A stretch of 34,203 bases of DNA from Leptospirales bacterium. Lineage in GTDB: Bacteria > Spirochaetota > Leptospiria > Leptospirales > Leptonemataceae. This document shows positions 23,993-31,183 of this stretch, one piece after another. The DNA lies in NCBI GenBank assembly GCA_016788865.1, contig JAEUSB010000012.1, positions 1-34,203 on the forward strand, read 5' to 3'. The first letter of the stretch is position 1. Each line of letters begins with the position of its first letter. Under the pieces are notes generated by a model. It was not told where the DNA came from and did not search any database. It saw only the letters and a program-made list of their open reading frames with translations. A program made the translations under genes and the position numbers.

Positions 23993-24408
23993 TTTGCACC
24001 GTCCACTGCAGCTTTTTGTGCGCGGTTCTTGATATCTCGCTCCACCATTTCAAGGGCGACATTCTCAAACTCAAGAGTGGGTACGAGTCGAACCTCGACG
24101 CTTCCTCCTCTTGAGAGGAACGGACAGCCAGAGGCGATCTTAACAGCATCCTCATAATCAGACGCGCGAATTAGAAATATCCCGGTAATCACTTCTATGG
24201 CTTCGCTGTACGGTCCGTTTTTCACAGTGGTTCCTTTTAGAGTTCTTCCCTGGCCAGTTTTCAGATTGGCGCTGGCGATCAGCCGGTTTTCCGAGATCAT
24301 CGCGGCGTTCCACTTGTCAAAATCCTCCAGAATGCGCTGGTAATCTGCAGGCGAGTAACTCGAAAAATCAATCTCATCGGCTCTCAGCATTAACATATAG
24401 TTTTCCAT
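23989..24408 (-). CDS. YCII-related/DGPF-type protein, ECF42 partner
   Basis: The 139-residue protein starts MENYMLMLRADEIDFSSYSP, with an FDKWNAAMISENRLIASANL helix-strand pair. The block VKNGPYSEAIEVITGIFLIR corresponds to the DGPF/YCII core (usual form V.DGPF.E.KE...G), with NGPY replacing DGPF. This fold is a dimeric alpha-beta barrel. ECF42 sigma genes are characteristically accompanied by such proteins. AAGGAG precedes ATG 24408. The function of the partner in signalling is not established. Confidence 0.8.
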   Translation of the reverse strand: MENYMLMLRADEIDFSSYSPADYQRILEDFDKWNAAMISENRLIASANLKTGQGRTLKGTTVKNGPYSEAIEVITGIFLIRASDYEDAVKIASGCPFLSRGGSVEVRLVPTLEFENVALEMVERDIKNRAQKAAVDGAK

Positions 24409-24458
24409 GTTTTCTCCTTATCTGGATTTGCCAGATGCAAGCTGATCGAACGGAACAC

Positions 24459-25742
24459 TCAGATCGGGACATCCCCGGGGAATTTTTTTAGCTGTTGTTG
24501 CACGAATTTTTTGTCTGCCAGTGTGGGACTCAGCGCCAGAGCACGATTCCAGCTTTCGCGACCTTCGCTTGTAGGCCCATTCAAAGCACTGAGAATATCC
24601 GCGCGAGTGCATTCGTAATGAAAATGCAGGATGGACCTGGAATGTGCGCCCACCAGGTGGTTGCGAAAAAAAGTATCCAGTTCAGTCAGTGCGGCGGCCG
24701 GACCCTGCGCAAATCTCTGTGCGATAATTCGGTTCAGTATCACCTGCGGTGTCGGTTGAATTTCCTGCAGTTGTTGGTAAAGGTTGAAGATTCGATCCCA
24801 ATTGGTGGACCGAAAGTTCATCGCCGTTGAATGTTCGGCCGCGATGCGAGCTTCAATGTGATAACGACTCTGAACTGCAGCATTCGCAATGCTCTTTTGT
24901 AACTGGGCCATGCCAAGGGCGATTTGCTCGTGATTCCAGAGAGTGCGGTCCTGATCAGAAAGTGGAACCGGCAGTTCATCCATCACCCTGGCGGGGAACC
25001 GGGCAAATTGCAGCAACATCAGAGCGGCCAGGGCGCGCAGCTGGCTTTCAGACTCAAAGGCATATTTCCGGCGCTCGATAAAAAACAGGCAAAGCCGTAT
25101 TGCGGAATCGGCCACATCCCGATGCAGTTGTGCATTGCCTCGACTTGCCGAATACCCGGCCGTAAACATTGCATACAATGTCTCAATCACTTGAGGAAAA
25201 CGGGCGCGCACGCTCCCTTCGTCAATGGATTGCAGCGTCTGCGGAATTTCTGAGAGCTGTTCCCTGGCCCTGGTGATGGCCCTCTTGACGTTTTCCTCAG
25301 GGTCGTCGACTATCGCCGCAATTTCGCGCACGGAAAATCCACATGCGTATTTTAGCGTGAGCAGCACCTGTGATCGCGGAGTGATGTGCTTGCTGCAACA
25401 AAGGAGTATCATGCGGGCAAGTTCATCCTCTGCCGTTGCAAGGACGTCGCGCGCTTCAAGGGGCTCGATCCGAGCCAGCTCCGCCAATTTGTTTTGTTCA
25501 ACCTGATTGCGGCGGAGTACATCGATGGCAGAATTCCGGGCGACTGTGAAAATCCAGCCGGCCGGATTTTCAGGAACCCCGGAGTACGGCCAATTGGCCA
25601 GGGCTTTTTGAAAGGCATCCTGAAGGGCTTCTTCAGCGATTGCTATGTTCCGATATCCAATGGTGCTCACAAGGGAACTCAGAATTTCACCATAGCTGGA
25701 TCGGAAAAGACCCTCAGTGAGAGTGATCGTGTTCTCTGTCAT
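24459..25742 (-). CDS. ECF42-type sigma factor with DUF6596 C-terminal extension
   Basis: The 427-residue protein is twice the usual ECF length. Region 2 is at about 10-80 (SSLVSTIGYRNIAIAEEALQ, then DAFQKALANWPYSGVPENPA, then GWIFTVARNSAIDVLRR). Region 4 is at about 110-165 (ILLCCSKHITPRSQVLLTLK, then CGFSVREIAAIVDDPEENVK). From about 175 a helical, tetratricopeptide-like extension follows (ETLYAMFTAGYSASRG, VADSAIRLCLFFIERR, LNRIIAQRFAQGPAAALTEL). That extension is the ECF42 mark, and no anti-sigma factor is expected. It is flanked by a YCII/DGPF gene and a DUF4345-like membrane protein 11 bases upstream. Confidence 0.9.
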   Translation of the reverse strand: MTENTITLTEGLFRSSYGEILSSLVSTIGYRNIAIAEEALQDAFQKALANWPYSGVPENPAGWIFTVARNSAIDVLRRNQVEQNKLAELARIEPLEARDVLATAEDELARMILLCCSKHITPRSQVLLTLKYACGFSVREIAAIVDDPEENVKRAITRAREQLSEIPQTLQSIDEGSVRARFPQVIETLYAMFTAGYSASRGNAQLHRDVADSAIRLCLFFIERRKYAFESESQLRALAALMLLQFARFPARVMDELPVPLSDQDRTLWNHEQIALGMAQLQKSIANAAVQSRYHIEARIAAEHSTAMNFRSTNWDRIFNLYQQLQEIQPTPQVILNRIIAQRFAQGPAAALTELDTFFRNHLVGAHSRSILHFHYECTRADILSALNGPTSEGRESWNRALALSPTLADKKFVQQQLKKFPGDVPI

Positions 25743-25753
25743 CGAACCTTCAC

Positions 25754-26188
25754 CTATTCGGACCTGCCGCGAATGAGAAGAACTCCCAGGATTACCGCCA
25801 GCACTTCCAGCGCCATGCTGCCATAAATGTAGATGTCTCCTGGCCCATCGAGTATCATTGTAACCAGGCGCCCAAGTAAAAGTCCCGCCGAAGCAAGCAT
25901 GCAGAGAATCACGGCAGAGAGCGTATGAGTTTTCTGTGTCAGCCCGAGGACGATGAGTGCCCCAATTCCCAGGGACAGGCCGCCGTAAACCGCGCGCAAA
26001 TCCGCCAGGGCAGCGGAATGTTGAAGTGTAATTCCAATCTTTCCGGCCAGCGTAACAGGTGCGATAAAAAAGCCGAGCGCAAAGAGCGCATAAACGGCAA
26101 GATTGAGCGCCAGGTAAGACTTTCTTGCGAGTACGGAGCCAGCAAAGGTTCCTCCATTAGTCTGATTTTCCGATTCAATTCGTTTCAT
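25754..26188 (-). CDS. DUF4345-like membrane protein
   Basis: The 144-residue protein has four hydrophobic helices: SYLALNLAVYALFALGFFIAP, LRAVYGGLSLGIGALIVLGL, SAVILCMLASAGLLLGRLVT and GSMALEVLAVILGVLLIRG. The arrangement, with RAVYGGLSLG in helix two and GRLVTMILDG after helix three, resembles DUF4345 proteins. The ATG at 26188 has GGGAG upstream and was preferred to an earlier in-frame GTG/TTG-type extension that adds non-hydrophobic, Cys-rich residues. It is first in the ECF42 unit. Confidence 0.75.
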   Translation of the reverse strand: MKRIESENQTNGGTFAGSVLARKSYLALNLAVYALFALGFFIAPVTLAGKIGITLQHSAALADLRAVYGGLSLGIGALIVLGLTQKTHTLSAVILCMLASAGLLLGRLVTMILDGPGDIYIYGSMALEVLAVILGVLLIRGRSE

Positions 26189-26341
26189 AGTGAACTCCCA
26201 ATGTGTAGATGTAACGGAAGTGTAGCATCTCTTGATCTCCCGGTCGCCGGATGTTATAACAACGTACATTTTTTTTGCGAAGTTGGGAAAAATTGTGAGG
26301 TCTACATAAGAGCGACGCGATCGGATTGGGACCCCGAGGGC

Positions 26342-26359
26342 TTACCGTGTCTACGGTAA
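26342..26359. promoter_or_regulatory. Palindrome in the upstream region of the DUF4345-ECF42 unit
   Basis: TTACCGT-GTCT-ACGGTAA is a perfect inverted repeat with 7-base arms and a 4-base spacer. It lies in the 209-base gap (26189-26397) ahead of the ECF42 unit. Its half-site resembles the CTTACCGTAAGC core of the arsR operator at 27494-27529, so the same regulator may act here. Nothing else is evident in this gap. Confidence 0.4.
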
Positions 26360-26397
26360 TCGATCGGTGTCTGTCCTGTGAATTTCGCTCCTTTGGT

Positions 26398-26862
26398 TTA
26401 TCCGCCGCAGGCCACGCGGAATGACTGCTCAAAAATAATTGCCCATCCCTTGCCGTATCCTCCCTGCAACATCGCGGCATTTTCTCCGAAAGCTTCCCAG
26501 TTGCTCTGCTTCAGTTCAACTCGTGTCAACTCGGGCCCGAGTGCAGTAAAGCGCAGTTCAAGAAAACTTCTGGATTCAACTTTCTCCATTGGCTGAGGAA
26601 TATGAAAGTCCATGCTTAGATAATCGTACGGGTCATACGTTTGAATGATTCCCCACAAATACTCGCGATCATCCGCCGTCGTTTCAACGATTTGGCCTCC
26701 CTGCTTTGCATCCACTCGCAAAGATTTGGAAGGCTTTCCACCCATAGCAGAGACGGAAAATTTCCCCAGCGGCCACCAGCTCTGCATATCATTCAGAAAT
26801 ACCGTGAAAGCCATTTCCTGGCTGCACGGTACATCAATTGTTTTGACAAGGGGCGGAAGCAT
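26398..26862 (-). CDS. SRPBCC/AHSA1-family protein
   Basis: The 154-residue START-like fold starts with the strand VKTIDVPCSQEMAFTVFLND, then MQSWWPLGKFSV, an EYLWGIIQTYDPYDYLSMDF pair of strands and FLELRFTALGPELTRVELKQ, ending with a long helix (GYGKGWAIIFEQSF). This matches AHSA1-type SRPBCC proteins, which bind hydrophobic ligands or act as co-chaperone-like factors. It follows the YCII gene by three bases in an ArsR-YCII-SRPBCC operon. Confidence 0.85.
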   Translation of the reverse strand: MLPPLVKTIDVPCSQEMAFTVFLNDMQSWWPLGKFSVSAMGGKPSKSLRVDAKQGGQIVETTADDREYLWGIIQTYDPYDYLSMDFHIPQPMEKVESRSFLELRFTALGPELTRVELKQSNWEAFGENAAMLQGGYGKGWAIIFEQSFRVACGG

Positions 26863-26865
26863 TTG

Positions 26866-27180
26866 CTATTTCATTTCCATCATCTCGGAAACCCGAATCG
26901 TCCCACCGTTTTCCAGGAATGGATCTGACTTCGCAATCTTAACAGCGGCTTCCATGTCCTCAGCCTTAACCACGGCAAAACCTTTCATGGAATTTGCATC
27001 TTTATCGTCTTTAACGCTTTTTGAGGTTACAAGTTTCGAAACAGGCAGCGGGGCTCCGGGGTTGACGATCGCCTCGCCAAGACCCTTCACCCAGGCTTTC
27101 CATTTGCCCATCTGAGCCATGCCCTCTTCCTTGGAGGACGGTTGATTCCCTCCGTAGTAACCAATCATATAGTTTTTCAT
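26866..27180 (-). CDS. YCII-like small protein
   Basis: The 104-residue protein reads MKNYMIGYYGGNQPSSKEEG, then a helix (MAQMGKWKAWVKGLGEAIVN), then GAPLPVSKLVTSKSV, then FAVVKAEDMEAAVKIAKSDP and FLENGGTIRVSEMMEM. The ferredoxin-like fold with an ending of the form hP.l..GG.i.V.E is that of YCII-related proteins. Its start overlaps the arsR stop by four bases. It probably binds a small ligand; no catalytic His/Asp pair as in true YciI is evident. Confidence 0.8.
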   Translation of the reverse strand: MKNYMIGYYGGNQPSSKEEGMAQMGKWKAWVKGLGEAIVNPGAPLPVSKLVTSKSVKDDKDANSMKGFAVVKAEDMEAAVKIAKSDPFLENGGTIRVSEMMEMK

Positions 27181-27503
27181 TTTTTCTCTCCTATTTGTTT
27201 TTTTACGCGGCGCGCAATCTCAGCACTATAAGAAGCCAGAGTATCTGACCAGAAACCGTCCAGATACCGCCGCAGATCGTCCAGGCCATCTGGCTTGATT
27301 AAATACAGGCGCCGATTGCCTTGTGGTTCGACTCTCACCAACCCGGCAGACTCAAGCACTTTTAGATGTTGCGATACGGCGGGCCTGCTTACGGGCCGCC
27401 GTTTGGCCAACTCGCCCACAGTTCTTGGTCGTTTGCGCAGCGCTTCGAATATGCTTCTGCGCGTCGGGTCCGCCAATGCTGTGAATACCTCTGGGTAAGC
27501 CAC
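27177..27503 (-). CDS. ArsR family winged-helix regulator
   Basis: The 108-residue protein has the ArsR wHTH of the type paired with SRPBCC proteins: FTALADPTRRSIFEALRKRP, RTVGELAKRRPVSRPAVSQH, LKVLESAGLVRVEPQGNRRL, then YLDGFWSDTLASY. It lacks the metal-binding cysteines of arsenic sensors. The GTG at 27503 has no Shine-Dalgarno and lies within an operator palindrome, with a -35 TTGACA only 29 bases upstream, so translation may be leaderless. It heads an operon with a YCII and an SRPBCC gene. Confidence 0.88.
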   Translation of the reverse strand: MAYPEVFTALADPTRRSIFEALRKRPRTVGELAKRRPVSRPAVSQHLKVLESAGLVRVEPQGNRRLYLIKPDGLDDLRRYLDGFWSDTLASYSAEIARRVKKQIGEKK

Positions 27504-27537
27504 CGCTTACCGTAAGCAATGGCTTACGGAGTGTCAA
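27494..27537 (-). promoter_or_regulatory. Promoter with two tandem ArsR operators over the arsR start
   Basis: Two perfect inverted repeats share the design GTAAGC-N4-GCTTAC: GGTAAGC-CACC-GCTTACC (27494-27511), which contains the GTG start codon, and CCGTAAGC-AATG-GCTTACGG (27510-27529). On the minus strand a consensus -35 TTGACA (27537-27532) is followed after 17 bases by TACGGT (27514-27509) as the -10. The sites cover the -10 and the start, so binding would block transcription. Confidence 0.75.
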
Positions 27538-27711
27538 ATATTTTTTCCCTTTGAGACACACTTGCTCATCAAAGCCTTTGCGCGCTGGGCGCGATCCTGT
27601 TTTTGTCCTTAGCTTCAGGAGCGCGGCATGCCATCAGCTTTGTCGATGTAAAAGAAAATCCGCTGCTGTTTTTGGATGGTTGAAACGAATGCGAATTGAG
27701 TTCTCCAAGAA

Positions 27712-28647
27712 CTACTGCCCGCCGAACGGACCGAGTCCAAATTCTGTCCGCAACGCGGAGTGTTCCGGATTGTGAGTGCGCCAGTAATCGAGCATGATTT
27801 GTTTTTTCAGAATCGCGATCGTTGTAAGTTTCCGGGGTTTTTCAAAACCATCCATATAAGTTTCTTTCAGGCCAACGATCTTGTAAGGGAACTTCTCTTC
27901 GAAAATGAATTGAACGACACGCTCCTCCGGGCCGCCTTGAGCATACACGATGTGGTATTCCCGAAGCCGTGCCCCCTTGAATTCGCTGCCGCCGTAATCA
28001 GTGATTGTGGCGCTCGCTTTTTCTGCGGCAAGGGGGCGGTGACGCAGGCGCGCAGAGACGGCTGATGGAATGAGGGACACATCTCCAACCGGAAGCGTCC
28101 GAGGATCCATGCGAATGCGCTGCCAGATTTCATCTTCCGGGACAGCATTTGTCAGACTGAAGTCCTGGTCTCCTTCGGACTCGAAATAAGATCGCGATTG
28201 AACTCTGTATGCCCCCGACCGGAGATTCAGCTGCATAAAAGTATGCCCGCACCAATCAAGAGACGTTGCCGTGATTTTCAGGGACCGATCGTAGTTGGCC
28301 TCATCGAGAGGCTTGAAGCTTGAAGTCATCATTGTGTAATCATAGATACCAGTTGTAAAGCGCCTAACAGTGTGTGCCTTGAGAACGGCAACGTCACCCG
28401 GTCCGTCCGCCTTCACCTGCTTCTCTTCGAGAAACGGTTCGGTCACCATGATGGTGATCAGCTCGCCGTGGTTCAGGTTTCCATATCTGGCCTGCGTTAG
28501 CTCGTACCGACTCAGCTCTGCTTTTCCTGCATTCCAGTAGCTGTTGAATTCAGCGGACAACGGCTTCGCAGGCTTCAGCGGCGCACAACCTGAATACAGC
28601 GCACAAGTGGCAACCAGGAGGAAGGGAACGAGAGTTTTCTGATGCAT
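27712..28647 (-). CDS. Lipoprotein of uncharacterised family (sometimes mislabelled septum formation inhibitor Maf)
   Basis: The 311-residue protein starts MHQKTLVPFLLVATCALYSGC, a lipoprotein signal with the lipid-modified Cys at residue 21. The mature protein contains YWNAGKAELSRYELTQARYG, HGELITIMVTEPFLEEKQVK, GIYDYTMMTSSFKPLDE, SLDWCGHTFMQLNLRSG and the closing LDYWRTHNPEH. This pattern belongs to a family of bacterial lipoproteins often carrying the label Maf without evidence; I infer only an outer-membrane or periplasmic role. It is transcribed alone, divergent from the OlsB-like operon. The 208 bases before arsR contain no gene I can support. Confidence 0.8.
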   Translation of the reverse strand: MHQKTLVPFLLVATCALYSGCAPLKPAKPLSAEFNSYWNAGKAELSRYELTQARYGNLNHGELITIMVTEPFLEEKQVKADGPGDVAVLKAHTVRRFTTGIYDYTMMTSSFKPLDEANYDRSLKITATSLDWCGHTFMQLNLRSGAYRVQSRSYFESEGDQDFSLTNAVPEDEIWQRIRMDPRTLPVGDVSLIPSAVSARLRHRPLAAEKASATITDYGGSEFKGARLREYHIVYAQGGPEERVVQFIFEEKFPYKIVGLKETYMDGFEKPRKLTTIAILKKQIMLDYWRTHNPEHSALRTEFGLGPFGGQ

Positions 28648-28791
28648 ACTATTGATAATTAGCCGAACAGGTGTGCTTTGTTACAAAGAAATCCGGCGCT
28701 AACGAAAAAACCTGCAGATCGCCCTTTCTTACGGTGCGGCTTCTGCCGTTTTTGTGTAACCTCTGGTCCCTTTCCAGCGCATCTACATGAA

Positions 28792-29565
28792 ATGGTCACG
28801 GATACCGCATTACGAAAAAAGAGCCTGAGCCTTTCGCTCGTCCCCGGCTGTCAGGCGGACGACGTTTTCCGGCTTCGCTACGATGTGTTCAATCGGGAAC
28901 TCGGTGAGGGCCTCCCCGAGTCCCGGGATACGGCGCGCGACGTCGATCGATTTGACGAGTTTTGTGAGCATCTCTGCGTGCGGGACAGCCAATCGAATCA
29001 AGTTGTTGGGACTTACCGCCTCCTCACGCGCACGCGCGCGGTTGCAAGCACGGGATTCTATTCGCAGAGCGAATTCAAGCTGGATGCGATCTACGCAATG
29101 GCAGAGGAATCCGCAGAGATTGGCCGCAGCTGCGTGCACCGCGACTATCGGGACGGTTCGGTCATTTCGCTTTTGTGGGCGGGACTCGCGGCATTCATGA
29201 AGTCCAGAAACGTGCGCTATCTGATGGGGTGCGGATCTGTTCACACCACGAACCCGTCAGAGATCTCTCGGATATACGCGTACGTGCGCGCGCAGAGAGG
29301 CATTGAGTCGCGGGTGATCATCGAGCCTCTTGCCCATCTCAGCGTTGCCAATTTTGAACCCGATCTTCTGGTTGAGGACGCGAGCACACTTCGCAAGGGC
29401 GTTCCTCCTTTGATCAAGGGCTATCTACGCGCGGGCGCAAAGATCTGCGGCCACCCCGCCATCGACCCGGTATTCAACACGGCCGATTTCTTTTTGTTCT
29501 TTGACCGCGCGGAGATTGAATCTCGGTACGGAAAACACTTTCTCGGGAGGGACCTTCATGTCTGA
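28792..29565 (+). CDS. OlsB-like GNAT N-acyltransferase
   Basis: The 257-residue protein matches the ornithine-lipid/hemolysin-like GNAT group: the LVPGCQADDVFRLRYDVFNR start, DEFCEHLCVRDSQSNQVVGT followed by YRLL, the SAEIGRSCVHRDYRDGSVIS motif, and later MGCGSVHTTNPSE and PPLIKGYLRAGAKICGHPAI. OlsB transfers a 3-hydroxyacyl group from ACP to ornithine, giving a phosphate-free membrane lipid after a second acylation; OlsA is not visible here, so another amine could be the acceptor. ATG 28792 is preferred; the upstream TTG-initiated extension is Cys-rich and unlike the family. It overlaps the DinB-like gene by 8 bases. Confidence 0.82.
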   Translation: MVTDTALRKKSLSLSLVPGCQADDVFRLRYDVFNRELGEGLPESRDTARDVDRFDEFCEHLCVRDSQSNQVVGTYRLLTRTRAVASTGFYSQSEFKLDAIYAMAEESAEIGRSCVHRDYRDGSVISLLWAGLAAFMKSRNVRYLMGCGSVHTTNPSEISRIYAYVRAQRGIESRVIIEPLAHLSVANFEPDLLVEDASTLRKGVPPLIKGYLRAGAKICGHPAIDPVFNTADFFLFFDRAEIESRYGKHFLGRDLHV

Positions 29566-30076
29566 GACAATGTGCGCATCCGCGCTCCCGTTAGTCACTC
29601 TGCTTGAAGAGACTATCGAAATAGTCGAGGCCATGGGTGCGGACCTTTACACCAGGCTCGCGGAGCACCATTCCGCGACCATCGGCATGCATCTGCGCCA
29701 CAGCGCCGATCATGTGCGCGCGCTGATGCGCGGTCTTGGATCGGGAACCATCGAGTATGATTTGAGGGAGGCCGGTGGGATAGAGGAGCGATCTCTCGAC
29801 GCCGGGATATCCTACTTGCGATCGTTGGCGGAGGCACTTCGCGCCGTTCCTCCCGGAGCCGAATCACATCCCGTCCGCGTATTCGCATATATGGATCCCA
29901 ATCAGGCGCCGCGCGAATTTCAGTCTACATTTGGCCGGGAGCTTGTATTTGTGCTGAGTCATACGGTTCATCATAATGCGCTGATTCGCTCGATCGCTTC
30001 GCAGCATGACTTCAATGTGCCTGAATACTTCGGATTCGCGCCCTCAACGATCGCCAGGCTTGTATGTGCACGTTAA
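29558..30076 (+). CDS. DinB-like four-helix protein
   Basis: The 172-residue helical protein has histidines spaced as in DinB/YfiT metal-binding proteins: AEHHSATIGMHLRHSADHVR near the N-terminus and SHTVHHNALIRSIASQHDF near the C-terminus, with FGFAPSTIARL following. Three His from such helices usually bind Ni or Zn in DinB-like hydrolases and thiol transferases. The substrate is unknown. GGGAGGG lies before ATG 29558. It overlaps the OlsB-like gene by 8 bases and the TANGO2-like gene by 13. Confidence 0.75.
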   Translation: MSETMCASALPLVTLLEETIEIVEAMGADLYTRLAEHHSATIGMHLRHSADHVRALMRGLGSGTIEYDLREAGGIEERSLDAGISYLRSLAEALRAVPPGAESHPVRVFAYMDPNQAPREFQSTFGRELVFVLSHTVHHNALIRSIASQHDFNVPEYFGFAPSTIARLVCAR

Positions 30077-30942
30077 GCGGCATTCCGAGTGGTGTCTTCA
30101 TGTTCAGCCGTGACGAACTAAAGTCCAGAAGAGAGGCCTTGCCGCCGTCCATTCTCCGGTCCGGAGACCGTCGTCTCCTGGCTCCCATGGATGCGGACGC
30201 GGGAGGTACCTGGATCGGCGTAAACGATCAAGGGTTGCTCGTCGCTCTTCTCAATCGATACGATGGGCCTGGCCAGGCTTTCCCCGTGAGGAGCCGCGGA
30301 CTTCTCGTCCGCGATCTACTCGCAGGCATTTCCCTCAAACGGGCAGAGGAGAATCTGAAACGGCTGGAGTTGAGGAGGTATGATCCTTTCACACTTCTAC
30401 TGGTTCAATGGGGCGACGCGATACTCGCGCGCTGGGATCTCTCGCATCTTGTTATCGAGCCGCTCGACCTGAACGTTCCATTCATGCTGACATCATCCGG
30501 TCTTGGGGACTCATTCGTTGAGGGTCCCAGACGAAAATTGTTCCGGGAACTTATCTCCAATAATGATTTGGGAGAAGGGCAGATGCTATTTCATGCGCAT
30601 ACATGGCGCGATCAGCCGGAGATCAGCGTCCGCATGGAACGAGCAGACGCGTGTACCGTCAGCATAACCCGGGTTGAATTGCGAAGCGACCGTGCGACGA
30701 TGGCCTACGCCGTTTCTAAGGAAAACAGATCGTCTCTTGTTTTTCAGCCGGCACTTTCCCTTCGTTTGATGAAACGAGCAATGGCACTTTCTTACGCGGG
30801 TCAGCCGCAGGAGGTAGATAGTGAACACAAACAAAACTTTAGATCCGGAGGCGTGCGCGATCGGTCCGGATTCAGAGGGCAAAGCCAGCGGGCGGCGAGT
30901 GATGGCGCTCTGGCAAGGCCAGGTCATCGCCGAGTCAAATGA
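30064..30942 (+). CDS. TANGO2/NRDE-family protein
   Basis: The 292-residue protein begins MCTLSGIPSGVFMFSRDELK, with Cys at residue 2 as in this N-terminal-nucleophile-like family and SRDE in place of the family's NRDE. GGTWIGVNDQGLLVALLNR is the second family signature. TANGO2-type proteins are implicated in heme or lipid handling; the reaction is not known. The C-terminal about 40 residues (from HKQNFRSGG) run out of frame over the start of the DUF427 gene, a 122-base overlap, suggesting loss of the original stop near 30820. Confidence 0.8.
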   Translation: MCTLSGIPSGVFMFSRDELKSRREALPPSILRSGDRRLLAPMDADAGGTWIGVNDQGLLVALLNRYDGPGQAFPVRSRGLLVRDLLAGISLKRAEENLKRLELRRYDPFTLLLVQWGDAILARWDLSHLVIEPLDLNVPFMLTSSGLGDSFVEGPRRKLFRELISNNDLGEGQMLFHAHTWRDQPEISVRMERADACTVSITRVELRSDRATMAYAVSKENRSSLVFQPALSLRLMKRAMALSYAGQPQEVDSEHKQNFRSGGVRDRSGFRGQSQRAASDGALARPGHRRVK

Positions 30943-31183
30943 AACTGTAGTTGTGGAAGGGAATCACTATTTTCCGCCCGCGGCGGTTAAGGCAGAGTTT
31001 TTGTCTGCGAGTTCCAGCCACACTGTCTGCGGTTGGAAGGGGACGGCGAGCTACCACAACATAGTTGTAGGCGGTCAGGAAAATAAAGATGCGGCCTGGT
31101 ATTATCCTGATCCAAAAAGTGCTGCAAGGAACATCAAAGGTCGGATCGCTTTCTGGAAGGGAGTCAAGGTGGTTGAAGAATGA
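30821..31183 (+). CDS. DUF427 domain protein
   Basis: The 120-residue protein has the DUF427 pattern: VMALWQGQVIAESNETVVVE, then NHYFPPAAVKAEFL, then HTVCGWKGTASYHNIVVGGQ and DAAWYYPDPKSAARNIKGRI, ending AFWKGVKV. The CxWKGxAxY motif with the following YYPxP is diagnostic; the molecular function is unknown. GTG 30821 is supported by AGGAGG eight bases upstream. The stop overlaps the arsM ATG (ATGA). Confidence 0.88.
   Translation: MNTNKTLDPEACAIGPDSEGKASGRRVMALWQGQVIAESNETVVVEGNHYFPPAAVKAEFLSASSSHTVCGWKGTASYHNIVVGGQENKDAAWYYPDPKSAARNIKGRIAFWKGVKVVEE

Noticed and set aside
27553..27677. Frame reading like a signal peptide (LGAILFLSLASGARHA) followed by SFVDVKENPLLFLDG
   Set aside because: It has no start codon or Shine-Dalgarno, gives fewer than 45 residues and matches nothing I know; it could be a gene remnant but cannot be supported.
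28676..28688. CTTTG-TTA-CAAAG palindrome between the lipoprotein and OlsB-like genes as an operator
   Set aside because: Five-base arms of low complexity could occur by chance, and no regulator gene is adjacent.
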